Assembly: GCA_013365325.1 (NCBI GenBank)
Contig: JABVXV010000093.1
Location: 1 to 64,000, forward strand
Source: Dipetalonema caudispina
Taxonomy: Eukaryota; Nematoda; Chromadorea; Rhabditida; Onchocercidae
DNA: 64,000 bases
Direction of reading: 5' to 3'
This document shows, in pieces, positions 10,984 to 24,188 of this stretch; within the stretch, counting starts at the first letter, position 1; the number at the start of each line of letters is the position of its first letter. A program made the translations under genes and the position numbers. The notes under the pieces are model-generated. The model was not told the origin of the DNA and did not search any database. It saw only the letters and a program-made list of their open reading frames with translations.

Positions 10984-13983
10984 ATGAAAAGAGCAGATCG
11001 TTTACGAGAGGTTATTTTGTAAAATTTTTTATAATCTTTTATCAAAATTTTCACTTTTGAGTTGTGATTATTTCTCTGCTATACCTGTATGAACATTAAT
11101 GTTTAGTGAAAGATTTAATGAAAACCGAAATAATTCGTGTGTAATTTTGTGAAAAGAAACAGAAATGAACATTAATTCGATTTCTGTACTTGACTACAGG
11201 AAGAACTGTCATGTTATGATTTATGGTTTAGTTGTTTATTAGAAGATGTATTCTTTTTTTTTTTTTCACCAAAATTACATTTTGGCATTTAAATTCTTGG
11301 CTTTTAAAGAATCTAACTCCTACGTCTTTTACCGTGAGATTAAGATTGAGAAAGTCAGACTATGTCTAGACATAGTGTATGTGTGTTCCAGAATTTTTTA
11401 GGAAGTCACAAAGATAGCATTTAGACGGAATGGTAGATATTATGAACCAGCAACTTCCGTGGAAATGATGATGTACAACGGTGCCTAATCTGTCATTACA
11501 TCAGATCTATTACATTACTTAAGTCGAGAGGTTCTAGTTTTGATTCGTTACTTCATGATAGGTAAATTCAGGTTGAAGAGGCTGATGACGTCGTTGCTGA
11601 GAAATGCAAAATTTTGGCTGGTTTATTGAAGAAGTCAAAATGCACTGTCGTATATACCGGAGCCGGAATCAGCACGGTGTGACTTCGCCTTTAAAAGAAT
11701 TTAGTAGAGCTTTTCTCATTTCTCTGCATAATGGTTTACTTCTGAGTTGCAAAATTGAAAACCATTGGTTGAGTTAGAAGTAAGTTAGATAGTTTCAAGC
11801 TGTGCAAGTAAGTTGTAATACCCTAATGAATCCATTGGATGTTCAATAAAATTTCTGTTAACATTCTAGGCAGCATCAATACCTGATTATCGTGGTCCTA
11901 ACGGTGTTTGGACCTTGGCTGAAAAAGGAATCGTATCTTTCAAGTTTGTTTTTAATATTATCCTACTTCTTGGTACTTCAAAATCGTTATTATACATCTT
12001 TCCTTTACGTACAACATCATCTGCCTAACTTGTCGCGTAATTGTAAACAAGTGGCTTACCGAATTCGTGTAACTTGTGAAATGTTGACCATTTTTATTTA
12101 ATTGGTGTATGTTACTTTTGCAACTTTATAACATTACTAAAGTGACCGTTTCAATTTCAGATGTGCGAATCCGGTGGAATCGGGGCCAACTGCAAGCCAT
12201 ATGATATTAAAGGAAATGTGTCGGAGTGGATTGGTGCGTCACATATTGTCACAGAATTGCGATGGTCTTCATTTGCGTTCAGGCTTACCGCAAAAAATGC
12301 TTTCTGAAATCCATGGAAATATGCATATTGAAGTATGCCAACACTGTGAGCCACCACGACAGTACGTGCGACCTTTCGATGTCACTGAAAAAAGTCAGTT
12401 CAGGTTAGTTTTGAATGATACTTTCATTAAAAAACATTTTCATTTCTTCGCAAATTTCTTCACATAACTATGTTTTACTCGCAGTTTTTTTGTTTAAAAT
12501 TATGTTTTACAACGTAGTAAGGATTCATTCCTCATTATACATCTTAATTCCTTTTTTATGTATTTCTAAGCTTGAAAGTAAACATACATTTACATGAGTT
12601 CTTGCATGTTGAATTTCCTTTACTAAAGACATGGTGCAATACAAGTAGAAAGCTTTCTTACGCATTCATTAATTATGTTAGTTGATTCTGAATGTTCCTC
12701 GTCACTTTAGGCGTCATGGTACTGGCCGCATGTGTGTAGTGTGCAACAATGAATTAACGGATACAATTGTGCATTTTGGTGAAGCTGGCAAGGTACCATG
12801 GCCGTTAAACTGGAACGGAATTATTTCCTTAATTGATCGATGTGATCTCATATTGTGTATAGGAACAAGTTTAGCTGTCCTTAAGGAATACCATTTTTTG
12901 TGGCCGAAACCAAGGAGTGGTACACAGGTTCGTTGCAATAATAGTATTATTAACTGTGTTGTTCCTCTCTCTCTATTTTGATCTTGTTCTATGACATTGC
13001 TGTAGTGTTGAGCTGGTAAATTGTACTTTTTACAGATAGCTATTATAAATCTACAATGGACACCAAAGGATAGGTTATCCTGTTTGAAAATTAATGCAAA
13101 ATGCGACGTCGTCATGGAAAAACTGGCTGGCCTTCTCGGAATTCCAATTAGTCGTTATTGCCGGTGCATTATTATTCACACTTAATTTACGAATATATTT
13201 TGAACGAATTATTGCGAAAAATCCGTGTATCTAGGTTCTATTTTCCTTTGTTTATTTGAATTTAATCGTGTGGTTTTGGTATTCGTAAAAACTCCAAAAT
13301 ATTGTAGAAACTGTGATCCGGTGCTTAATCCAAAACGGAGTGTACGTGTTTGGGAATTAAGAGAACGTTTAACGGATTGCACTTGTCGAAATCGTATATC
13401 ACGTACGATTGTTCAGCAGCAACCTTCAAAGAGTATTCCTGGATGGTGGGCATTTGAAATTCAGAAAGCAATAAAGAGATCTTCACAAGGTTAGTTTCTT
13501 CATATCGTTTCTTGTTGTAATTGTTTCGAAGACAGTTCAGGATTCATTGCTGTGCACATCGAATCAATGCTTTTTTTAGCATCTCGTGGAAGCTCTGGAA
13601 AGCGTCATTGCTCGAGCAGTTCTCATCGCAATGATTTCTCAGATGCTTCTTGTGAATCAGTTTCGGGAAGTTCAGGTGATCTAAAGGACGTCTCAGATAA
13701 CATGCTCTTGTTGACAAAAGGACAAAGCAGCAAATCAATGAATGAAAAAGAAATATTATCAAGTAGCAGCAAAATAAATCCAGAAATTTTGACTAGTGCG
13801 AATTCTAGCGATTTATCAGAAAAATCCACTGAAACATCGTGTACGGATGGGAATGTTGTGGATCCAGCGGTTGCCGAGTGTTTATGTGGTATTTTACTGT
13901 CGCTGAAGAAGGAGCCCAACTCGTTGTCAGTAGCTTCAAAAGTGCAAAATGTGGTACCTAACACCATATCTGTCTGCACATAG
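10984..13983 (+). CDS. SIRT7-type NAD-dependent protein deacylase (sirtuin)
   Basis: This is a class IV sirtuin most like SIRT7, a nuclear/nucleolar histone deacylase linked to rDNA chromatin. Eight exons join in phase: 10984-11010, 11572-11676, 11870-11943, 12161-12403, 12711-12927, 13036-13163, 13308-13489 and 13580-13983, giving 459 residues. Diagnostic motifs in order: YTGAGIST (37-44), [13 protein letters not shown] (48-60), [11 protein letters not shown] (100-110), catalytic His120 in [11 protein letters not shown], zinc cysteines 128, 131, 158 and 161, then [20 protein letters not shown] and [13 protein letters not shown] element in exon 7 resembles the SIRT7 tail. All catalytic and zinc residues are present. 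The last exon is a Ser-rich tail of 134 residues with no recognised domain. The N-terminus is the weak point: exon 1 encodes only MKRADRLRE and its donor (GTTATT) is poor, whereas human SIRT7 has about 90 residues before the core. A further upstream exon is possible. AATAAA occurs at 14637. Confidence 0.93.
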
Positions 13984-16831
13984 CTGTCTATCACCACTTA
14001 CATATAGGGATCTGCTTCTGTTACTACTTTGTTAATGGTATTTTGAGTTTTTGGTGGTATGATATCCTTTTTTCTTGTGTTTACAAAACAAATTGTGATC
14101 CGGTTATGTGTTATTCTTTGTGTCGTCATTTTAAGTTGTTTCAACTGAAAAGGGCGATTACGACGATCCAATGCGCTACTGAGATTTCCATGCAGAATTG
14201 TTTTATTTGTTTGATATTATTTTTTAATGATTTATTCTTGAAAGTTTCTACAAATATTCCATCCATATTTATAAATCTGATAGTATCAGTTGGCTTCTTG
14301 GATTGTTTCAGGATAGCTGGAAAAATCCACACATTTTCCGTCCTTTTGTATTTTTAAAGCCATTAAAAATACCACCGCTAAAATGTAGATTAAAGCTTAT
14401 AAGCAATTATTCATGTATTCAATATGGACTTTGCACGAATTGCACGGATATAGCGGGATGGGATTTATTAGCATACCTTAAAAGCTTCCGAAGTCTTCGT
14501 TCAAGTTCACAATTTCTTTTTTTCTGATTTGCTATCATTGTTTGCTTTCTAATGCAAGTGAATCCGAATGTTCCGATCGTTCTCGCTTCTGTTTCATTTG
14601 TTTTGCAATAACTGTTACCCAGAATTGCTTTCTACCAATAAACTGTTCTTTATGTTAATAATAAACATTTTTTTTTTTTTTGCTTCTTTTCTCTTTTTTA
14701 ATTTTCATCATTCCCTGTTATCGTCATCTATTTCAGTGTGCTTTGTCCAGTGTACTATTTATACATGTACAATTGGTATTTCCTGGGATTAATCACAAAG
14801 TTCTGTTTTTCCATTAAATTGTTTCGAAAAGTACCATGTATTAATTATTGATTGGAAATGAAATTTGATAACTATAGATGATAAATAACGCCTAATATGG
14901 TTGCATTTGACATATTGTAAGAGTATTTTGAAACTCCGAACGATTTAATCATTTGTAGTAATAAAGAAGAATGTGAGAAGTATTGTTACACAAACATTAC
15001 GTATTGCTTCGAATAAAATGCTTTATAATTTCTTAACCGTTTGTTAATATGTTGTTAGTCAATGTAATTATTCTGTCTGAGAAATTAGATGACTTAAATC
15101 ATAAATGGAAATATCAAGTATTGAAATTGTCAATTGTATCCTGTAAAAGATTCTTATCCAGTAACGTTTCAACTTTTTACAAACGGATTTTAGCCTCATC
15201 AAAACGGTTTGTTTCCATATCTTTGATATACTTATTCCTTTCGTTAAGATTTCGGGAAATTCGCTGTAATACTTGGCAATCTGAGAAGATTAACATTGTT
15301 AGTAGACAATAAAATGGAATTGATGATTTTGCTGAACAAATATATGCCAAATAACCTATCGATCATTCACTTGGCACTTTTAACGATGTCATTTGTCGAA
15401 TCTTTCCAAATTTTATCAAAGCATAAATGATTTGATATTTTTGAAAAAAGCAGTGAAATTGGAAGGAATGATGGATGTGTTATGAGTGTATTTGATTTGT
15501 CTCTGTCGTAATTTTGCATTAAGCACAAAAGTTTTTAAGATTTCAATTAATACAAAATAAAACACAAGAAAAATTAATTTCGTTAAGAATTCACTAAATT
15601 CCATCCTTTCCCCTCTCTCTCTCTCTCTCTTTGTTGCTTTTGAAATATAGGGACAATGATATAATATGCAGTAAAAATGTATGAATTAAACGAAATATCA
15701 ATATTGCTTTATCGATAACATCTGTCAAATGAGCAGATCAACAAATAAATATGCTTCATTACCAAATCGAAGCAATTTAAGCGAAGAAAAATTATTACAA
15801 TAGCAACATATGTGCCCTAACATATTTTTATAATTGTAGAAGAGATTTTTACACTTAATACTAATTGTTAGATTTTACGAATGGGATATGAAAGGTCAAA
15901 GAATGCTTTTAAAGACATCAAAAGTTCAGAAAGAAAAGTTTAGTTATTAAATGTTTGCTTCGAATAGCTAGCAAATTACATTTAGCAAATGCAAATAATC
16001 ACAAATAATATAAAACAAGCACCTTTAAAAAAAGGAAAAAAAAAAAAAAAAACTGATATATAAAAGCAGTTTTATAGGGTAAATTAAATGCAGAACATTG
16101 CAAGCAAATGAATGAATTAATGAAATATAAATTTTAAAAATCTTCAGATTTTAATCAATCCTACTCTTTTTTTAACCATAAAATTAGATGGAATGAAGTT
16201 CAAAGATATAAAAGAATTTTTACCCGATTCCTTCTCTCACTTATCATTCGTTGAAGTTTTGAGTATAAATTCGGGCTTTAAATCATTTTCAATTTAAAAT
16301 ATTTGAAAAGTTTTGTAATCGTTTACTCAACTTTATTGTACTACTAGACCAAAAGTGTTATCGCTGGTAACGATAACAAATGATTCGGAGAAAAAGTGAC
16401 AGATGATGAAAGTTTAGAAAGAAAAAACTTGTTATTTTTTAATTATTTGAAAGGAAAGGGAACAATATTTGAAAGGCAAAATAAAATCAAACTTCGAAAA
16501 CTGCACCAAAAAAGAAAAAGAAAAAAAATAAATAAAAAAAATGATTCTGAAAAGTTAAATTTTGAGAAAAACTAGTTAAGGAGAAAAATCAGCTGGAGGT
16601 AGTATAAGTCAAAAACCTTCAAATATTTATTAAATTCTAAATTATTTAACTTAAAGCTCCTTGATTGATTTATCCAACAATTTTACTATACGATGTCAGC
16701 ATTAATATCTGAAACCGGATTTACCGGTTTACTAGAACCGAACATTTTGTATCTTTTCTCATCTCCTAAACGTTAAACTATATGAGGTATAATTTGGAAA
16801 ATTTTGACTAATGACACCATCGTAAATTCAT
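13984..16831. other. Convergent 3' intergenic region
   Basis: This region lies between the 3' ends of the plus-strand sirtuin and the minus-strand DSL-like gene. It contains candidate AATAAA signals for the sirtuin (14637-14642 and about 14961), a short (CT)n run near 15610-15631 and poly(A)/poly(T) runs. Frames near 14043-15312 have no recognisable content. Confidence 0.55.
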
Positions 16832-19800
16832 TCATACATGTGCTTCCCGCCTTCCTATTGATGGAATATTACTGCGAACATATTGATCCTGTAAATTAAT
16901 TATCAGTATCATTTGAATTGAAAAAAAAAAAAAAAGTTATGGGAAACTTCGAAAAATCCAAAGAATGCCAATATGATAATATTTGACCAAGACAAAAAAT
17001 GTAACAGATAGAAATCTGAAAAACCAATCAATAACCTATCTTCAACTATTGAACAACATTTTTCGTAGAAACTATAATTGGCTTCTGAAAAATTAAAACA
17101 TTTATGTGTTCCGTTATTGTTATTTACCTCAGTTAGTTCTTCAGATGCTGCCGTACGTGAAAAAACGCCACTATCTCTCGTCGTAGCTTTAATTTTACTT
17201 CGTTGCCATTCATCATGTTCCCGAGGTAATAACGTCTTACAAGGATGCGTTCTATTGGTTATGCTATAAGTGCTTCCAACGTGACGTCGATTTCGTAATG
17301 CCGATTTTGCTTTGTCAGATTTTTCCATCCTACATCACTTTGCAATGATTTTATAATAATTTGGAACATATTATGATGCAAATTTCATGGAAATTTGAAA
17401 TTTTGAACGTCAATTTTTTAAATTTCTGGAAGCAAAGACTAGTTTATGAGGTACTCGTTGGTAACTTTCCGTAAATTTTACGTATGAGGAAAATATCTCA
17501 AACAGATTTAACAATACTTTAAGATAAATCGATAAAAGATTAGCAATTACTAACGTCGTGAATATGATAACAAGTAGAATAATGAAGAGCATAGCAATGC
17601 CAAGAAGGCAGCCAAGTACAATGGTCCAAATACGAAATGCTGGTGAGACGAGATTCTGTTAAAATTTAAAAAATTTTAAAAATACTGGAAAAAGAAAATT
17701 CTTAATACTTAACCTGAAGAAATAAATTCAATTTTCAAACTGAAAAAAGTTTGAATTTAATAATTTGAAACAGCATACTTGAATTTGTATCATTTCAACA
17801 AATCTGTGGATGTAAATTTTTTTTATTCACCGTTAGGAATTTTTGCATATCCGAAAATGACTGAAGGTTAAAAATATAATAAATTCACAAATTAATTAAA
17901 AATTAACTAACATAAATAATTGGATCAATGCTTGGTGTATTACATTTCGTCTGATTCGCTGTTAAACCATATGGACATGGTAAGCAATCAAATATCTAAA
18001 ATATTATCAAATTAAATTGAAAATTTCCTTTTTTTTTTTTGTAATTTATGAATAAAACTATAATTTAATTAAATTGATTGATACTGATAAAAGCGAGTCA
18101 ACGCAAGATACTAATAATAAGTGATAAAAAAGATTGTTAAAATTTGGTCTAAAATTTTTGGTAATAACCTTTATTGAATCACTTGTATATTTGCAAGAAT
18201 GATACATTCCTGTAATGATTGATATGCATGCTGCATATAAATTATTGGATAATGCTGGCGTACATTTCAAATCACAATTTGGACCATATTTACTATCAAA
18301 ACATTGAACATAGTATGTAAGTTGCAAACTGAAATTTACAATTTTTCAAATTGTAATCATTAAAAGAAATTTAAGTTTAAAATTCACATAACTATAGTTT
18401 AGTTTCCTGACGGTTCGAATTGCATCGTATACCATGAAAATTTTTATTTTATTTAGAATTTAACCAATTTTAAAATTTAATCTTTTGAAGAACTGATATT
18501 GGTATTACATTAATTGATACATTGGTAATTACAATGTAACGTATTTAGCAATATGCTTCAGTTATTATTAGTTCTCAAGAACTCTTTTTATATATTTCAA
18601 TGAATTTTTTATTTAAGTATCTAATTAACAGAATAATTTGCCATCGAATTTTTGTTGACATCGTTTTTTTTTTCTCGACAAAATCTTACAACTATAAAAT
18701 TTTTACAATTAACAAAAAAAAATTTTTTTTCTGACGCATAATTAATTTATCAAGTACAAAATCTATAAGAATATTACAATGAAATTCTCTAATCTAACAG
18801 AAATAATATATTTCATCCTTCGAGAAATAATAAATGAAAGGAAATAAATAAAGTTAAGTCGAAACAAACGTTGTTCCTAAAATTTGTCCAATAACTGTTC
18901 GTTGTATGATATTTGGTGTAGTACCATAGGATGTTGCTTGATAATTATCTAATGAAATAACAAATGTATCAATGGGAATTAAATGATTGAAATATTCCAA
19001 ATTTCCTGTTGCTTGATTGATTACAACACCAAGATGATGAACAATGATGTCAATTGTATTCTGAAATTATTCCTTCTTTTTCTTTTTCGTTTTTTCCTGC
19101 CTTATTCATTTTTGTAATTTTGTAATATATGAAAATATATAATTAAAAAATTTAATCTTTCAAATTTAAATGTTATAAAATTTTAAACGACTATTTGTTT
19201 CATTTTATTTCTAAAATTTGTTGTTGCAAAATGCAAGCACAAAAAAAGACAAATTCATTTTATGGTTCAAATGTTTTAGTTGAAATTTTTATTTTGGTTT
19301 AAAAATAAACTTTACCGGTTTAACTGTCATATTGACAATATTATCATTTGTCCAAATACCGGAATTTATGGGAGATTCTGGCACCATTACAAATGGACTT
19401 TCGATTATTTGTGTTGATTGGCTGTAGGAAAAAAAAAAGAAGTAATGTTTACATTTATCGTTATTTTTGTCATAATGCTATTAAATAAATTCTAATTTTT
19501 GGAATAAATAATTTTTTAAAAAATTTCATGTTTACCTTTAGGTTAATACTTAACACGATATTATGCCAATTTCAATAATTTAACATTTCACATGCAAATG
19601 CATTATGATATAAGTCATGCTACAACGGCAAATAATAACGAGTAATGAAGGAAGGAAGGATGGATTGTATCTAAATTCTCATCACATCTTTGAATTTTAA
19701 ATGTAAATATTAATGTGCGAATGATTCAAGCCCTTTTTTTCATTTTTTTTTTTTTTTTTTTTTTTTTTTTGCGTTCATTTATCCAAACTAATCGATATGG

Positions 19801-21549
19801 GAAAAGAAAAGGTGTAATATAAAAGCTTATAAGCGTAAAGATTTCAATCATTTAAAGGTAATTTTAATTTTTTATTAATTATAAATTTTTTTTTATATAT
19901 ATATATATAAAAGTAAAAAGCAAAAAAGAAAAAAAAAATAAACAAACTTTGATGCTGATATAATGATTGTAAATGAGAAGAAGCATGTTATAGAACCCTG
20001 TTGAAGATATGGACATTGCATATTTGTTGGACAGGCACAGGTATAACCATTAGGTAATGCAAGATTAGGATTGTTGTATTGTTGTAATTGAATTGTAACC
20101 AATGCACCGGTAGTATCGTTAAACTAAAATTTTTGAAAATTAAATTACGAAATTGATTAGAAAATGAAATATTTTGGATAAATTATTATGACATGTCTCC
20201 CTCATTATATTGTTTCGGTTAATTAGCAAAATAATATACGTCAGGAAGCATTAAATGATAGCTTAATTATTTGTTGAGCATAATCATTTCTTCAAAAATA
20301 CATTTAAGACAATAATTATCGAATCAGTCTTATTTAAATTAAACTATTGGTTAAATTTACCGGTTGATTGAAAATAAAAAAAAAAAAAAATTCTCTACAA
20401 ATGAAATAATATCGGAAATGAACAATTTCATGGCAATATAGGAAATTTTAAATTTTTTGAAATATAGTTTTTCATCGTTAATGAATAATCTATCTGTATG
20501 GCAGCAATCAAAAGTACCTTCCGCAAAATTTGATAAAGATATCGATTAGATTTACAAATGATAAGGGAGTATAAATTAAAATTTTTTTTTTTCTTTGAAT
20601 TGGTAAGACTAAATTTTATTGTCTAAGAAAGAAAATAAAATCTCGACATGTTTGAGGAACAATTCGAAATAATTTCTGCAATGAAAACTTTAATGAGAAA
20701 TAATAATTAATCAAGTCCACAATATTGCCTGGAACCTTTAATAATTTATTACAATGTTGCAAAAAATAAAAAAATAAAAATAAATGAAACAGATTTAGAT
20801 ATTTGTACCATTGAGGTGACATATAGTAACATTTTTAAATTATCACAAAAAAAAAAATTGTATAAAAGATCGAAAATTTTATAATAACACAAAAGATTTA
20901 AAAATTTTGTAATAAAACAAGAAATTTTAGATTTCATAACAACACAAGAAACTTTAAATCTTTCCACCACTTACATTGTTTACTGGAATATTTTTAAATT
21001 TTGCCACAGGATTATTTGCTAATCTTGAGTTAATTTTTTTCAAATCTTGTCGTAAATATGATGGATACTGTTGCTGAGATTGAAAATTCTTTTGTATTCT
21101 TTGTTGCGACTGATCAAATCTGAATTTATAAAAAAAAAAAAGAAAAAAAACAATTATAATTCAACGAATTTAGTCGTTTGATTACTTTCTGTACATTTAT
21201 GCTATCATAAAAATGACAACTAAAACGAATTAATTTCAAAATTTTTTTAAAATTGGTAATATTAGTTAGTAATAGTAGAGACAAATGATAATTATAACAA
21301 ATTAATTTCAAAATTAATAGAAATCATCGTGCATTATCATTGCTTCTATGACAATAATATTTATTGTGAATAAAAATTTAATTACTAGATTAAATATACG
21401 AAAATGAACCTTTGATAGGATTGTTGAAATGGGCCATTGAATAGTTGTTCATTAACAACAACAATAATAAATAATGAAAATAATATTTGAGCAATAAAAA
21501 TGTATCGTATTGGATAATTTAATTCAAAATGGTTGTTGAAGAATATCAT
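16832..21549 (-). CDS. Divergent DSL-domain (Notch-ligand-like) single-pass membrane protein
   Basis: DSL proteins are ligands of Notch-type receptors (LAG-2, APX-1 and relatives in Caenorhabditis). Eleven exons join in phase: 21549-21410, 21119-20975, 20123-19948, 19421-19316, 19060-18870, 18328-18169, 17995-17912, 17860-17831, 17655-17555, 17329-17128 and 16888-16832, giving 463 residues. A hydrophobic N-terminal segment (about 15-33) can act as signal peptide. TIQLQQYNNPNLALPNGYTC (105-124) resembles the MNNL start of Notch ligands. LTYYVQCFDSKYGPNCDLKC (256-275) resembles the DSL start. The first four DSL cysteines (262, 271, 275, 287) have the exact canonical 8-3-11 spacing; later spacing diverges. 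A small CLPC...C module replaces EGF repeats, then a transmembrane helix (about 351-377) and an 85-residue basic tail follow. The family call rests on motif likeness, not an alignment. A TTACAG acceptor lies 18 bases before the ATG. Confidence 0.66.
19743..19770. repeat. Poly(T) tract in an intron of the DSL-like gene
   Basis: An uninterrupted run of 28 T lies in the intron between the third and fourth coding exons of the DSL-like gene. Confidence 0.95.
20862..20960. repeat. Imperfect short tandem repeat in an intron of the DSL-like gene
   Basis: Three imperfect copies of a roughly 30-base unit, each built around an ATAA(C/A)A(C/A)ACAAGA-like core next to AAATTTT, lie just downstream of the second coding exon on the minus strand. 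Copies differ at several bases. Confidence 0.5.
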
Positions 21550-21659
21550 GACAGACACTTCTTAGCCCTGTAATGCAAACAATCAGCTTATTACGGAATA
21601 CAAAATGCTTGGTGGACAATAGCACCGAGTAGATGGATGCTAATAAAGTGGCACCATCA

Positions 21660-21660
<1 letters not shown>

Positions 21661-21692
<32 letters not shown>

Positions 21693-21735
21693 TACACACA
21701 TACATACACACACACATACACACATGCATATATTT
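21661..21735. repeat. (CA)n microsatellite
   Basis: A CACA run with CATA interruptions, just upstream of the DSL-like start codon. The Cys/Val-rich minus-strand frame across it is an artefact. Confidence 0.93.
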
Positions 21736-21879
21736 GTATATGCATTGATTAGCTACAGAAGAAACCTCACATTGAAATTGTTATCTTAAAGGACGAGAAG
21801 GAGAATGATACTAACTCTTTTCGGCATTCTAACCATATTCTCCTGTCATCGATGTCATCAACGCCGTGTTGTCATCCAT

Positions 21880-21965
21880 CTCGATCATCATTATCATCGC
21901 TATCATGACCGTCATCATCATCATCATTATCATCATCATCATTATCATCATCATCATCATTATTA
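21880..21965. repeat. (CAT)n trinucleotide microsatellite
   Basis: CATCAT/ATCATT units generate poly-His on the plus strand and poly-Met on the minus strand. The repeat is mildly degenerate. Confidence 0.95.
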
Positions 21966-22642
21966 TATGTTGGATATAGGAAATGTAGACGAATTTGCTG
22001 TATAAACAATATTGCTTATCAGTAATCACTTATCATACATATACATATAGGGGTGGACAGAAAGACAAACGTATCATACGTACATCCTACAAATTTAGCA
22101 AAATTGCGCATCGTTTGAAACATTATATAAACAATAATTGTTGTTAAGAAACATTTAAACATTATCATATATTTATTGTATTTCTTTCTTTTTCTATTTA
22201 TTTCATTTTAAAAAGAAATATCAATTGAAAACAAAAAAAAAAAAAAAAAAAAAAAGAAAGAGAAAATTTGATATCGTCATCTTTAATTATTTCAAATTAT
22301 TTGATATGCTGTTTTAAAATGGATTTTAATCAGTATCAGTTCAATTCGTTTTGATAAAATTTATCTCTATTATGCGGTGTAACAAGCAGGTAGATATTAT
22401 AATGAATTTAAATAGGATGATGTACTTTTTTTGGATTAATTTTTATGAATTATTAGTACCAAATATATGTTATCGATTAAATAGGTTGTTTAATACAGCA
22501 TTAAACATTATCGATTAGACATCAGATTATTAAAAATAATATAAAATATGTATAAATTAGCTTCAATTAAAAATATATGATAATGCAACAGGGCATTTTT
22601 TAGCACTTACTTTTTCTTTAAGCACATTTACAATAATTTTCT

Positions 22643-22667
22643 ACTATCATAATTTAATTATGATAGT
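22643..22667. repeat. Perfect 12-base-arm inverted repeat
   Basis: The arm ACTATCATAATT and its complement are separated by a single T, making a near-continuous 25-base palindrome in noncoding DNA. Confidence 0.85.
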
Positions 22668-24188
22668 TTTAAAATTGCAACGGATAGATTAGAAAATAAT
22701 TATTTGAGATAAAAGTGGAAAGATTATGATTTAAACAACTTGAAACATTTAACTGCATACTACGGAAAAAAATCATTTATCATTCTGTAACAAAATCTAT
22801 CACGTTTAATTCCCTCTTATTTTTTTGAATTGAATTGAAAACCTAAGGATTCAAAAAGATCCGATAAACAGAAGTTAAGGAAAAATATTCAATAAAAGTA
22901 GAAAATTGTTGTTAACACATTTTACTATCAGACAACTAAACTCAAATAGCACAAAGTTTTTTGATTATAACTTCAAAAAAGTATAATGTTTAAGTTGTGT
23001 TGAGTATTCTTCGTTTGCAAGATTTAAACATTTTTATAGCCATGAGAAATTTGTAAGCTACGATAAATTTGTATGTTTTCATTGGTTAAAGGCAAATTAT
23101 TTGAGGGTGAAACTTCGGTAATAATTTCAATTATTGACTTAAAAAGAGTGCTTTTTAAATGTCTTGCAACTGTCTCGGATTTTTGAACGGGATATTTAAA
23201 AATTATTTTTTATCGATAAATTATTCTTATTGCTGCAATACTGCTTCTCACCATTAAATCATTCTACCATATTTTTGAAATTTTGTTTACTTGCAAAAAA
23301 CTATATTTTTGAAATTTCTTTGGGATCAACAAAATTTTGTTTCAATTATTCGAATAACGAAAATGTGATTACATCTTCTTATCCAAATATCTCATTGAAC
23401 CCGATGTTGTTTGGCTTTTTCAATATGAGTGAAAAAGAGGCTTTACATTAATTAATAAAGATAAAGAAGGTGTATGGATGAACCTACAGTATAATGACGC
23501 CGACGCTACCGTGCACTACCGTATACTAAAATGTACTCTTTTAACAGTATAATGATTTATAAATTTTATTGTTATTAAACGATTTATAAATTTCGGCGCT
23601 TTTACTTCGATGCACAGTTTGTTTATACTGTATGCTTCAAAATTTTGTTCCTTGCTGTTCTTTCCTTTTAAGTATTATACGACAAATTACCGCACCACCG
23701 TTTGTTTATTTCAGTACCCATAATTAATAACAGTTGTGTAAATGATCATTATTTTCTGTAATCTTATGTATTTGATAGTACGGATGAAAATAATTTTGAT
23801 GTATATCTCAGAATATAATGAAAACCACCAAACATTTTTTGAATATCAAATGCGATAATACTGTAGTGGATACACCGGAAGTTTAATGCTTTAAGAAGTC
23901 TTCAAGAAATCTAATACTGTAAGTTCCTATGTTTAAAGAAAGTACTATTCGATTTACTATTCGTAATTGCAATACTTTTGCAAGATATTTGATTTTTACC
24001 AGATATCCGAGATGATATTAACTGTATATGGAATTGTCGCAAAGATATTTATAAATGAATTTCTTGATTGTCATTAGACGAAATGTGGTCTAAGTACAAT
24101 GCGATGCATAGTATCAACATTTTTATGCATAACTGAACTTCCACAATACAATTCTACCACGTGAAATATTGGGAAGAAGTGAACGATA

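Larger units (their letters stand above)
21550..24188. other. Upstream region of the DSL-like gene, with microsatellites
   Basis: No gene is supported here. The region contains a CA repeat (21661-21735), a CAT/ATC repeat (21880-21965), a 25-base perfect inverted repeat (22643-22667) and A-rich runs. It includes the presumed promoter of the minus-strand DSL-like gene and the 3' flank of flp-12. A good minus-strand donor near 22611 could belong to a noncoding 5' exon of the DSL-like gene. Confidence 0.5.

Noticed and set aside
11403..11481. Open stretch in the first SIRT7 intron ([16 protein letters not shown])
   Set aside because: It is bounded by AG and GT but would enter the next exon in the wrong phase, and it does not resemble sirtuin N-termini.
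17410..17592. Hydrophobic open frame continuing past the transmembrane exon of the DSL-like gene
   Set aside because: The GTTAGT donor at 17554 gives the phase needed for the next exon; the open continuation is intron.
21805..22029. Poly-His and poly-Met open frames
   Set aside because: They arise from the CAT trinucleotide repeat and have no flanking coding signal.
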